A DNA stretch of 22,500 nucleotides from Tubiluchus corallicola (Eukaryota; Priapulida; Priapulimorpha; Priapulimorphida; Tubiluchidae): NCBI GenBank assembly GCA_030141605.1, contig JAQGDQ010000309.1, forward strand, positions 1 through 22,500, given 5' to 3'. The notes beneath the pieces are model-generated. The model saw only the letters and a list, made by a program, of their open reading frames with translations, was not told the DNA's origin and did not search any database. Of the stretch, positions 9,601-17,219 are shown piece after piece. Position 1 is the first letter of the stretch. Every line of letters starts with the position of its first letter. A program made the translations under genes and the position numbers.

Positions 9601-12600
9601 TTAATAAAAAAAAATAAATAATACACAGAGATGAACAGATGGTTCAAGATTTGACAAACTATTTGATGATATTATCCTACAAACCTGTTTCATTCCAAAA
9701 ACTACACAACAGTTCTTTCACATTGGGCGGATTCACCAGTGTGTATACCACAGGATCAGTAAGATTATCAGTTTCATTTTCACCAACTTTTATGGTAAGA
9801 ACTTGTGCATTTATTGAGAATATATAGTCTGCTTTGTCGGTCTGTGAACCGAAGAATTTTGCATTTTCATAGACAACGAATCCAACGCGTACAGTTTCTG
9901 CATCTGTTCCATTATTAAATGCTGCTCGTTTTATAGCTTCATTTGGTATGTGAGCAACAACCTAAATAAAGAGTTAACACATATAGTATAATAATATAAC
10001 ATTTGCTTCTATCACCATAACATCTAAACATTATTGAAATCGCCTGGCCGACATTTTATTCCACACAACATTAACGACCTAGCAGGATTAATTGGAAAAT
10101 CCCACATAACTATATACTGCTTGCTATAACTGTGTGGAATTCTCATAATCTGTTGTGTTGATTATCATTACTCCCCATTTTCAGTCTCAAAAACGGCTCT
10201 CTTGAAACAGTAACAAAGTTACAAGGAAACGGCGTCTCAGATGTGGGAGCATTGATCCTCCCTAGAACATTGTTACTTTCATGTAATTGTAAATATTGTT
10301 ATTGATTAACACATTCAGGAACAAAATGAGATAAGTCTTTCTATAGAATCATTTTCATATTAGTTAATATAATAAATCTCATTATTATACAGTACTTGTG
10401 TATTACTGCATATTATTTTATGTATTATTATTGTCAAAAGTCAGTATATTTTTCTTTATTCAATAAACCTAAAACTGGTGAAGTTGAACTAAAATCAAAA
10501 TGCATTTTAATTCTTGTTGTTGATTCTCAATAAACCTAAAAGGGATGAAGTTGAACTCAAAAACAAAATGCATTTAATTCTTGTTGCTGATTCTCAATAA
10601 ACCTAAAAGGGATGAAGTTGAACTGAAAATCAAAACGCATTTTAATTCTTGTTGTTGATTCTCAATAAACCTAAAAGGGATGAAGTTGAACTGAAAATCA
10701 AAATGCATTTTAATTCTTGTTGTTGATTCTCAATAAACCTAAAAGGGATGAAGTTGAACTCAAAAACAAAATGCATTTAATTTTTGTTGTTGATTCTCAA
10801 TAAACCTAAAAGGGATGAAGTTGAACTCAAAAACAAAATGCATTTAATTCTTGTTGTTGATTCTCAATAAACCTAAAAGGGATGAAGTTGAACTCAAAAA
10901 CAAAATGCATTTAATTCTTGTTGTTGATTCTCAATAAACCTAAAAGGGATGAAGTTGAACTCAAAAACAAAATGCATTTAATTCTTGTTGTTGATTCTCA
11001 ATAAACCTAAAAGGGATGAAGTTGAACTCAAAAACAAAATGCATTTAATTCTTGTTGTTCATTCTCAATAAACCTAAAAGGGATGAAGTTGAACTCAAAA
11101 TCAAAATGCATTTTAATTCTTGTTGTTGATTCTCAATAAACCTAAAAGGGATGAAGTTGAACTCAAAAACAAAATGCATTTAATTTTTGTTGTTGATTCT
11201 CAATAAACCTAAAAGGGATGAAGTTGAACTCAAAAACAAAATGCATTTAATTCTTGTTGTTCATTCTCAATAAACCTAAAAGGGATGAAGTTGAACTCAA
11301 AATCAAAATGCATTTTAATTCTTGTTGTTGATTCTCAATAAACATAAAAGGGATGAAGTTGAACTCAAAATCAAAATGCATTTTAATTCTTGTTGTTGAT
11401 TCTCAATAAACATAAAAGGGATGAAGTTGAACTCAAAATCAAAATGCATTTTAATTCTTGTTGTTGATTCTCAATAAACATAAAAGGGATGAAGTTGAAC
11501 TCAAAATCAAAATGCATTTTAATTCTTGTTGTTGATTCTCAATAAACATAAAAGGGATGAAGTTGAACTCAAAATCAAAATGCATTTTAATTCTTGTTGT
11601 TGATTCTCAATAAACATAAAAGGGATGAAGTTGAACTCAAAATCAAAATGCATTTTAATTCTTGTTGTTGATTCTCAATAAACATAAAAGGGATGAAGTT
11701 GAACTCAAAATCAAAATGCATTTTAATTCTTGTTGTTGATTCTCAATAAACATAAAAGGGATGAAGTTGAACTCAAAATCAAAATGCATTTAATTCTTGT
11801 TTTTGATTCTCAATAAACCTAAAAGGGGTGAAGTTGAAATCAAAATCAAAATGCATTTTAATTCTTGTTGTTGATTCTCAATAAACCTAAAAGGGATGAA
11901 GTTGAACTCAAAATCAAAATGCATTTTAATTCTTGCTGTTGATTCTCAATAAACCTAAATGGGATGATTGCCATCAAATTCAGATGACTGTGACATAAAT
12001 CTTTGTCTCGCTTTGGGAGTAAAATGCAAAAAATATGGAACTGATTCATAAGGAAAACGCCATATGATGACGTCATACCTGTCTACAAAGTATTACCTGC
12101 TTTTTGCAGTTACTTGCGTCGCCGTCACTACAGTTACCGTTGGAGGAGAAGGTGACGTCGCCTTCAGCTTCAGTAACCAGCCGTATCTGTAATTCAATGT
12201 TTTCTAATTCTATGTTAAGTGATGTCTCGTTGGGTGGAATTCTCATCTGAGTTACTAGCGTGTCAACATTAGTGCGAATTCTGAAAAGAGATTATTGGCT
12301 CAATTGAAATACAGCAAAATGTACATTGAAAACCGGTGAGCATGTTTATTACCTTTGATTTTGGGAGATTCTCCATTTATTCATTTATTTATAATTAATT
12401 AGTTCATTTATTTATTTATTTATTTATTTATTTATTACTGTTTCTCTTGTGGCTTTTGTTTCCTTTATAAAACACAGAAACTTTAAAAAGTTGTAAAATG
12501 AAACTTCGCCAGTTTATAGCACCGGCTGCAAACGACTTTCGCTGGGAATTGTGATGGAAGGCTTAAGGTCAAAGGTCATTTTTCTCAAAAGATTTGGAAC

Positions 12601-15600
12601 CTATCGCCTACTAGGGTTTCTAACAGCTGAAACTATATACAGGTTTTGAAGTTCTTTTTCACGGGACTAAATTGACTTACATTTGTTAAGTGGGGGGGGG
12701 CTGTGGACTAAGGGGGGGGCGTCAAAGTTCGGCAGGTGCGTTTGCAAAATATGATCTTCAGTGAAAAGTGTGCAAATACCCAGAGAATCATATCGTTTGT
12801 AAGAGTGAAGTTTAAATAAATTTTGGAATTTGGTGGAAGGGATTGGGAACGTGCATCAGAGATGTAAATTAGACGGAATGTGGAAACTGTGTTAACTTGC
12901 ACACAGTAATACGTTTTTTTTAAATCAGCCCACAAGAAAAATCAAAATAGCTATGGTTAGGCAAACATTTGACTATCTGTGTGTGGCTGTGGGATGAGCG
13001 ATGAAATTGAGAAATTTGATGATGATATGAAGAAATCTGAAGGTAAAATAGCTAAGACATAGGTAGAACACAGGTGAGTTTATTCATACAAATCAGTTAG
13101 TCATACAAATTATTCACAGCACATGTTTATTCCAAGATCTCTGAAAGCCAACTGACCAGGTAAGTTTTCTATGAAGCAAGGAAGCCAGCAATTCTATGAA
13201 AGGTAAATGTTATGCATACTACATAGTTCAAGGATGAAAGTTTAGACTGTATATGAAGAAATAGACTTATATTACAGCTGAAATTTCTTGTATGGGATTT
13301 TTTAATGTTTTAACCACAGAATGCAATAAAATGACATAATGAATAAAAAATAATGACGTATGACATAATAATAAAAAATAATGACATATGACATCGTGAG
13401 CTTCACGACAGTAGGTGTGTGTACCAGTAAGTACAAAGTAGGTGTTGTAGTATATCATTTAAAAGTTTGCAGGAACAGGAACTGAGCTGTCTTGCTTAGA
13501 AACAACGGCAGCATTTGGTGAGATGGGTGTAGAGAGGAGAAAAATACATTGTATATTATATTTATTATATTAGTTGGAATTTTGTAATTAAAATTGGTCA
13601 CGTGCATTAAACGACCCAAGGTTAGAGGTCATTTGAAAAGACCTCTAAGTGGTCAAAAGAGAAAAAGAGGAGATTACAGGATTTATTCATTGAACTAGCA
13701 TCAACCGAGGTAATCACAAATGCTGAATTTCACGATATGGTTTTTGTACGCCATTTTCATCCTACGGGAATTGTGGTATACTAACACAAAATAATGTTCC
13801 CAAGATAGTACATAAACAATTATTAGTTATTGATATTTCTTAAGGGTCTGCAACTAAAGCAGCTAATATCATAAGCAGATGACATTCAGCTGCGCTAATA
13901 ATATTTTGCCTGGTAACATAACAAATAACAGATCTAGATTGTTATATTTTAAATTAGCTATTAGAATTGTACAGGAGACGGCTTTTGAGAAACCCAGAAA
14001 CAGCAGAACTAGTTTACTTACCATTTTTGCTCTTTGTCTAAAGTTTACACAGTTAAGACATTGGAAATTTGCATCCAAATTAAGAGCACCAAACTGGGCT
14101 GAGGGAAATTCTGGTAGGCCTAACTAAGAAATTGCCCCCATTTTCTCCCTATTTCCCCCAAATTGTCCCAATTACCCCAACGCTACGCCACTGACATTTC
14201 CCCTCAGAAACTTAAAATTATTAAGACTAGACAGTTAGTCTTGATATGGAACTAAGAAAACGTCCAAAAATAATCATTATTGTTATCATCTTTACTACCA
14301 CTATCATTATTATCATTCCTATGTCTAAATTTTAATCGCATAGTTTTTTTAATTTATACCAATAACTTTATTATTAAAATTTTCGTTTCTGAAAGCAATT
14401 ATGATATGTGTAATACCTTCGTGTTATTTCTGACAACTCAGCATATATTGTCTCGTTTGCTTCTAAAAGGTTATTAATGATAGCAAATGCTTTCTTTGAA
14501 CTGTTTGTATCACCGACTGTCTCGCCAAGTACATCTTCCAGATCATTTATATAATCCTCAATGTCATCCTTTGTCAGGTTTCTCCCATTCTCGGTTTTGT
14601 TTAGCAGATCATCTATTATCTCATCTGGATCTTTAGTTGTACCAGTTTCCGTAACTGTAGTAAACTGTTCAGTTGTGGTATTTGTTTCCACCACCGTTGT
14701 GTTTCCTGGCTCTGTAACAACTGTGGTCGTGTATTTGACAGTGTCTGTTGTGTCACATCGCCGTGTTGTCATGTCTTTGGTAATGTCCGGAGAGTTACTT
14801 GCCTCTGTAACAGTTGTGGTCATTTCTTTAGTAGTGTCAGTTGTGCTATCTGTCTCCACCACCGTTGTGTTTCCTGGTTCTGTAGCTGCTGATGTCATGT
14901 CTTCAGTGGTGCCCGTAGAGATGACCGTCCCTGTAACAGTCGTCATCGTTTCTTTGGTAGTGTCAACAGTTGTGCTATCTGTCTCCACCACCGTTGTGTT
15001 TCCTGGTTCTGTAACTGCTGATGTCATGTCTTCAGTGGTGCCCGTAGAGCTGACCGTCTCTGTAACAGATGCGATCGTTTCTTTGGTAGTGTCAACAGTT
15101 GTGCTATCTGTCTCCACCACCGTTGTGTTTCCTGGTTCTGAAACTGCTGATGTCATGTCTTCAGTGGTGCCCGTAGAGTTGACTGTCTCTGTAACAGTTG
15201 TCATCGTTTCTTTGGTAGTGTCAGCCGTTGTGCTATCTGTCTCCACCACCGTTGTGTTTCCTGGTTCTGTAACTGCTGATGTCATGTCTTTAGTGGTGCC
15301 CGTAGAGCTGACTGTCTCTGTAACAGTCGTCATCGTTTCTTTGGTAGTGTCAACAGTTGTGCTATCTGTCTCCACCACTGTTGTGTTTCCTGGTTCTGTA
15401 ACTGCTGATGTCATGTCTTCAGTGGTGCCCGTAGAGTTGACTGTCTCTGTAACAGTTGCGATCGTTTCTTTGGTAGTGTCAACAGTTGTGCTATCTGTCT
15501 CCACCACCGTTGTGTTTCCTGGTTCTGTAACTGCTGATGTCATGTCTTCAGTGGTGCCCGTAGAGTTGACTGTCTCTGTAACAGTTGCGATCGTTTCTTT

Positions 15601-16429
15601 GGTAGTGTCAACAGTTGTGCTATCTGTCTCCACCACCGTTGTGTTTCCTGGTTCTGTAACTGCTGATGTCATGTCATCGGTGGAGTTAACTGCCTCATTT
15701 GCCATATCTGCACTATCAGTTGATGGTTCCAATGTCACACCTGCAAAACAGTAACTACTTTATTCTACCATTGTCTTTGTTATTTTATCAAGGGCCACAG
15801 TTAATTTATGTACGTACATGAACACTTTCTTCAGTAACAATAAGGCCTAGCCATTGTGGACATCAAATGCGGAATTACTTCTTCTGTTACGTCTTATACA
15901 AAGTTACAATGAAAGAAACACTGCGTAGCATACTGTTTTCAAGTTTGCAATTTACATTTATCAACACTCATTTTGTCTGCATGTTTCAGTTATTATAAAG
16001 GCTTTTCGTTAGAATACTGTTACACATATAATTGTAAAATTGAAAATTATAAACATGTTTGAAAATAACAAAAAGTTTGTCTGCATTTTATTGCTCTCAA
16101 TAATAAGAAAAACTGGAATCCAGTAATGTTTAAAGATTTTGTGTCAAGACTATAAACTGTAAACACTTGGCGGATGAGCCCCAGTTGATTTAGTTCTTAC
16201 ACCAAAGTTTACGGAATCTGTCGTAAATTTATAAGCTTGCACAGTTTTGAAATTCCTTTACACCTACTTTAGAATGTACATCATATTTTATTCAACTTGG
16301 AAGAGGCATAAAATTCGCTATATTATAAATTATAAAATTATAAAAATTTAAGCTAAAGTAACAAAAAAACTGATACATACCCATAGCACAAAAACCAATA
16401 ATAACAAACAGCGAAGGCGGTAACAACAT
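588..16429 (-). CDS. adhesion G-protein-coupled receptor (family B2), 5' part of gene, 7 exons placed
   Basis: A cell-surface seven-helix receptor with a long extracellular stalk. Domain order in the spliced product: signal peptide (residues 1 to about 17), Thr/Ser-rich repeats (about 38-386), GAIN domain (about 387-604), the start of a GPS motif (C605-S-F-W608), then TM1 to TM4. The spliced exons are 16381-16429, 14417-15740, 12097-12280, 9685-9961, 6000-6115, 5046-5341 and 588-684. All have AG acceptors and GT donors. Phases match at junctions 1/2, 2/3, 3/4, 5/6 and 6/7; only 4/5 fails, which implies one missing exon. The assignment rests on the GAIN signature ending in CSFWNET and on class B2 TM2 (KILLNLCISMLIMNVVFLL) and TM3 (HYFLLTTLLWMSVEALNMY). 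Known members signal through G proteins, often after self-cleavage at the GPS; the ligand here is unknown. TM5-TM7 and the C-terminal tail lie left of the window. No orthologue name can be given. Confidence 0.9.
689..1026. other. intron sequence between exon 7 and LINE fragment
   Basis: Part of the receptor's TM3-TM4 intron. It contains a short (GAT)n run at about 948-965 and the sequence CCACTGGCGTAG near 824-835, a string also seen at the ends of some DNA transposons, with no matching second end. No gene or RNA seen. Confidence 0.5.
1027..1250 (+). mobile_element. LINE reverse-transcriptase C-terminal fragment (RTE/Jockey-like), frameshifted
   Basis: Frame 1027-1197 reads RRLYRKLIGIEWPVRLSNDD, then LYNVVKKHSWSKQIKVRTLH, then WIGHTLRYTS. 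This is the usual end of non-LTR retrotransposon polyproteins (a WP..SN.dLy block, then qIk.Rrl.WiGHtLR). After a stop at 1195-1197 the match continues in another frame as PIALRKALVKTRKPKAG, ending at a stop near 1248. It is a 5'-truncated, decayed copy within a receptor intron, antisense to the receptor, and it abuts the large minisatellite. The family is inferred from motif style only. Confidence 0.7.
1801..2150. repeat. segmental duplication inside the minisatellite, copy 1
   Basis: The same series of variant units is found at 3496-3845, an offset of 1695 bases. It includes the rare gcgtagcatc (1928 and 3623), the cacgaatg unit, the 41-bp short unit, the cagctggg unit and the cagcagacagg unit. 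Differences are few. This block of several hundred bases was therefore copied as one piece. Confidence 0.85.
3496..3845. repeat. segmental duplication inside the minisatellite, copy 2
   Basis: Second copy of the block at 1801-2150. It carries one change creating TAG (ggataggaatg at about 3558-3568, against ggacaggaatg) and ends where gggatcaacag is followed by a short re-duplication (gtgggatcaacagtgggatcaac). Confidence 0.85.
5046..5341 (-). CDS. aGPCR exon 6: TM2, extracellular loop 1 and TM3
   Basis: Acceptor TGTTTCACTGTAG before 5341; donor GTAAGAAT after 5046. The exon starts HLRRLFSGKILLNLCISMLI, giving intracellular loop 1 and TM2. Extracellular loop 1 has an acidic stretch (GEKDDKAAMKEVEV). 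TM3 follows with the conserved Cys at its outer end (WTCCAVGVLAHYF) and the WMSVEALNMYMMIV core. It ends LLKRLLFTY plus one base. Class B2 receptors keep LRR or KLR, the SKILLNLC-type motif, and HYFL...W....EAL.lY, all seen here. The donor is strong, yet the reading frame stays open through it into the intron and the minisatellite for about 325 more bases. Confidence 0.95.
5383..5783. mobile_element. foldback/MITE-like palindromic element
   Basis: Long imperfect inverted repeat. The outer arm ACTTTAAACAATACTAAGAC (from 5391) is matched on the other strand by ACTTTAAATGATACTAAGAC ending near 5773, followed in both arms by ATGATGGTAAAGTTTCAGC and a TTTATTGCA block. The pairing continues inward: CTAAATTGAAAGACA occurs in both arms, as does GTCTAC..T.TGCA.TTA.ATCAA. 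The arms span roughly 5383-5548 and 5650-5783, with a loop of about 100 bases. It has no coding capacity. I could not define a target-site duplication, so the superfamily is unknown. It ends about 40 bases upstream of the exon 6 acceptor. Confidence 0.8.
6000..6115 (-). CDS. aGPCR exon 5: transmembrane helix 1
   Basis: Acceptor GAATTTCAG before 6115; donor CAA then GTAAGA after 6000. The 116 bases encode 38 residues, ARVPSDSPSALALKIITIIG and on through CTLSILGLVLTIITYTAF, plus two bases (AA) that join G of exon 6 to give Lys. The sequence matches class B2 TM1, where 'al..Ity.GC.lSilgL..tiity..f' directly follows the GPS and tethered-agonist segment. The exon starts in phase 0, which cannot join exon 4 (phase 1) directly. 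The open frame continues upstream into the intron but shows no GPS features there. Confidence 0.9.
6116..7550. other. receptor intron, no feature recognised
   Basis: AT-rich intron sequence between exon 5 and the LINE fragment. The string caagtttggaataatacat occurs at about 6959 and 7006 (a short local duplication). The second half of the GPS motif was looked for here on the minus strand and not found. Confidence 0.5.
7562..8075 (+). mobile_element. LINE 3' end (CR1/L2-like): reverse-transcriptase C-terminus plus 3' UTR
   Basis: The frame from 7562 reads PLFTDYFCLNAEIHNYGTR, then NTNVRKFSIKYNG, then WNSIAPAIKNANSLSIFKKN and a stop at 7760-7762. HNYGTR, NTN.RKFSI and WNS....IKNA.SL..FKK are hallmarks of the last 80 residues of CR1/L2-type non-LTR retrotransposon polyproteins. 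An AT-rich 3' UTR follows, ending in AATAAATCTATTAAAATCTA near 8053-8073. The copy is severely 5'-truncated, with an upstream stop at 7547, and lies antisense in the receptor intron between exons 4 and 5. The reading frame beginning at 7590 is out of register with this protein. Confidence 0.8.
8315..8780. mobile_element. possible hAT-like DNA transposon remnants
   Basis: AGTGGTTCCCAAACCGCGG at about 8318 resembles the terminal bases of many hAT elements (CAGNGGTTCCCAAAC). Near 8695-8757 there is GCGACCCCCTCAAGC, then GGCGCCTTAGGCTATAG, then GCCTATTGGCTAATATGCCG, which resembles the other common hAT end type. The two ends do not match each other as a clean inverted repeat, so this may be two fragments or chance. 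No transposase is seen. An AGCCCC/GGGGCT inverted pair follows at about 8765-8850. Confidence 0.3.
9175..9335. repeat. imperfect tandem duplication of about 80 bp
   Basis: The two halves share a succession of blocks: AATTTCTTT, TTATTC.TTACCTATT, and TACTTAATTAGTGC (first copy TACATAATTAGTGC). Divergence is substantial, so the duplication is old. It lies in the receptor intron between exons 4 and 5. Confidence 0.6.
9362..9475 (+). mobile_element. possible retroelement 3' end
   Basis: TTTACCACTGATGATGACAA, then GTCGAAGGTCTCGTCATGAT, then TTTTAAC and an AATAAAG signal. This resembles the non-coding 3' tails of some Penelope-like and LINE elements (CACTGATGATG, then GTCGAAACGTCGTGAT, then AATAAAG). 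No protein part is present. The resemblance is from memory and weak. Confidence 0.25.
9685..9961 (-). CDS. aGPCR exon 4: GAIN subdomain B and first half of GPS motif
   Basis: Acceptor CTTTATTTAG before 9961; the best donor is ACAG then GTTTGT after 9685, since the frame meets TAG a few bases further on. The exon encodes residues 520-611, starting VVAHIPNEAIKRAAFNN. The typical subdomain B pattern is present: VRVGFVVYENAKFF, then INAQVLTIKVG, then NLTDPVVYTLVN, then CSFWNET. C605 and W608 correspond to the first Cys and Trp of the GPS motif. Several N-glycosylation sequons are present (NGT, NET, NLT). The exon ends in phase 1. The rest of the GPS motif (second Trp, Gly-Cys, Cys-x-Cys-x-His-x-Thr) is not in this exon. 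A small open frame on the plus strand over 9639-9827 is a shadow of this exon. Confidence 0.9.
10459..11965. repeat. 67/68-bp minisatellite, 22 full copies plus one partial
   Basis: Plus-strand unit: TTCTCAATAAACCTAAAAGG, then GATGAAGTTGAACTCAAAAA, then CAAAATGCATTTAATTCTTG and TTGTTGA. Copies differ mainly by CAAAAACAAAATGCATTTAA (67 bp) against CAAAATCAAAATGCATTTTAA (68 bp), and CCTAAAAG against CATAAAAG. Copies from about 11334 to 11808 carry CATAAAAG and several are identical, which shows recent local homogenisation; the flanking copies carry CCTAAAAG. The first (10459) and last (after 11945) copies are the most diverged. Every unit holds AATAAA on the plus strand. The array lies in the receptor intron between exons 3 and 4. 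Confidence 0.95.
12097..12280 (-). CDS. aGPCR exon 3: GAIN domain, middle part
   Basis: Acceptor TCTCTTTTCAG before 12280; donor AAGCAG then GTAATA after 12097. The 184 bases give one completing base plus 61 codons (residues 458-519), beginning IRTNVDTLVTQMRIPPNETS. The segment LNIELENIELQIRLV followed by a short loop with two Cys (NCSDGDASNCKKQ) fits the linker between GAIN subdomains A and B, where a strand reading 'E..n..l.v' commonly precedes the B subdomain. The two Cys might pair with each other. The phase matches both neighbours (2 in, 0 out). Function is structural, as part of the autoproteolysis-inducing domain. Confidence 0.88.
12374..12437. repeat. (ATTT)n microsatellite
   Basis: Interrupted tetranucleotide repeat, perfect from about 12405 to 12436. 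It lies in the intron upstream of exon 3. Confidence 0.9.
12438..14416. other. receptor intron between exons 2 and 3, no gene recognised
   Basis: Holds two long G runs at about 12692-12718, a duplicated string AATAAAAAATAATGAC.TATGACAT at about 13343-13395, and a C-rich stretch (14133-14205) ending in GCTACGCCACTG, a string like some DNA transposon ends. The open frames here (12708-12935 minus, 13267-13458 minus, 13869-14127 both strands) have low-complexity or unremarkable translations without recognisable domains. Confidence 0.5.
14417..15740 (-). CDS. aGPCR exon 2: mucin-like 43-residue repeats and start of GAIN domain
   Basis: Acceptor TTTTGCAG before 15740; donor GTATTA after 14417. The exon encodes residues 17-457. 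After a short acidic/Ser lead there are seven near-identical 43-residue units. The key pattern is (E/K)DMTSAV-T/S-EPGNTT-VVETD-STT, then KET, then TVTETV. An eighth unit is degenerate and contains a lone Cys. Units are very rich in Thr and Ser and each carries N-x-T/S sequons (GNTT, often NST), so a heavily glycosylated rod-like stalk is inferred. From about residue 387 the composition changes to DPDEIIDDLLNKTENG and two helical acidic stretches, which fit GAIN subdomain A. The plus strand is also open here because of the repeats; that 397-codon frame is a shadow. The exon ends in phase 2 (AG), completed by A from exon 3 to Arg. Confidence 0.93.
15741..16380 (-). other. receptor intron 1
   Basis: Intron between the signal-peptide exon and the stalk exon, bounded by GTATGT (16380) and TTTTGCAG (15741). 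It is AT-rich with no repeat or gene seen. A phase 1 intron directly after the signal peptide is common in secreted and membrane proteins. Confidence 0.75.
16381..16429 (-). CDS. aGPCR exon 1: start codon and signal peptide
   Basis: ATG at 16427-16429 sits in an A-rich context (AAACA before ATG). It is followed by MLLPPSLFVIIGFCAM and one extra base, then a GTATGT donor at 16380. The peptide has a short N-terminus and a hydrophobic core (LFVIIGFCAM), as expected of a secretory signal, with cleavage probably just after the exon junction. The extra G joins GT of exon 2 to make Gly17, so the phase fits exactly. The exon is too short to stand out as an ORF. It was chosen because it lies about 640 bases upstream of exon 2, has a good donor, supplies the signal peptide the receptor needs, and matches phase. 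An additional 5' non-coding exon cannot be excluded. Confidence 0.75.
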
Positions 16430-16569
16430 TGTTTCTTCAGTTTAAGATGATTTATTTCTCGAGTGAAACAACTCTAAAATGTACAAGGCTTTAATAACTA
16501 ACATATTAATCTTTTTATGATTACACACTAATAATTAACAGCGCTTCTTAATTTGCTTGAAATAAAAAA

Positions 16570-16632
16570 AATATTTTATGCCTTATATGTGTAAAAACAC
16601 GTAAAAACTACTCTTACGTCTTTATACTATTT
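16570..16632 (-). promoter_or_regulatory. possible TATA-type core promoter of the receptor
   Basis: Minus-strand AGTATAAAGACG (about 16619-16630) and CACATATAAGGC (about 16572-16590) are TATA-like and lie 150-200 bases upstream of the start codon. Both are in AT-rich sequence where such matches are frequent, and no initiator can be assigned. Confidence 0.2.
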
Positions 16633-16643
16633 CATGACTAATT

Positions 16644-16880
16644 TGGCGAATTCGTCCTGACTCATCGCCACTATACGATCTACGTGGACATTCGATGAAA
16701 CTGTTACAGGGGTTCTACTCCTGTGTTACAGAGGTACTGACATAAATGATCACTTTTTCACTGAAAGAGTTATTCCCTGCTGGAATGCCTTGCCAGACGA
16801 TGTGGTTAGTCTAACCCAAATGTTAGTATTTTCGAAAGCAAATTGAGGAATCGGCGTGAAAGCCATGTGGCCATCTGAAT
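16644..16880 (+). mobile_element. LINE reverse-transcriptase C-terminal fragment, frameshifted
   Basis: The frame from 16644 reads WRIRPDSSPLYDLRGHSMKL and stops at 16743. It continues in another frame from 16745 as NDHFFTERVIPCWNALPDDV, with a stop at 16844, and then in a third as FESKLRNRRESHVA. LRGHSmKL, then FF..RVi..WN.LPd.VV, then F...L.r are the standard closing motifs of Jockey/CR1-type LINE proteins. The copy has at least two frame breaks and no 5' part. It sits about 200 bases upstream of the receptor's start codon, antisense to it. Confidence 0.7.
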
Positions 16881-17219
16881 TATCAAGTTTGATACATCTT
16901 TTACTATTAAGACTAATATTTTTTTCTATCTTGTTCTGCGCATGAAGCTTGTTCCAAACATGAAATGTTAGCAGGTTGTCTTTTTAATACAGAGCGTCTG
17001 CTGGAGCTACAAACTAACTATTGCAGTGGTCCACTCAGTTACAAGAAACAGAATCATGTCAACGTGCTGTTCGTGAAAAAAATAAGGAAATGTCTGCCAG
17101 CACTTTGTAGCTGTCTCGCTTATTGTTCCTACACGCATTTACCTCGCATTCAAGCCTGCTAGCTTGAGTTTAATGTCTTAGTAAGATAGTAATATTCTAC
17201 GAAGGCCTCCAATAGACAA
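16881..17219. other. no clear feature; possible further part of the neighbouring LINE copies
   Basis: Contains a 65-codon plus-strand open frame (16965-17162) whose translation I do not recognise. It lies between two LINE fragments of the same orientation and may be decayed element sequence. Confidence 0.4.

Noticed and set aside
10459-11965. CRISPR-like array
   Set aside because: Repeats are contiguous 67/68-bp units without unique spacers, in a eukaryotic intron.
12708-12935. 75-codon minus-strand open frame
   Set aside because: No recognisable domain, no splice context matching the receptor, and it lies inside the exon 2-3 intron.
14128-14205. C-rich stretch ending GCTACGCCACTG as a complete DNA transposon
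   Set aside because: Only one possible terminus is seen; no matching inverted end or target-site duplication was found nearby.
14561-15754. 397-codon plus-strand Val/Ser-rich open frame
   Set aside because: Antisense shadow of the repetitive stalk exon; the minus strand has matching splice sites, phase and a GAIN continuation.
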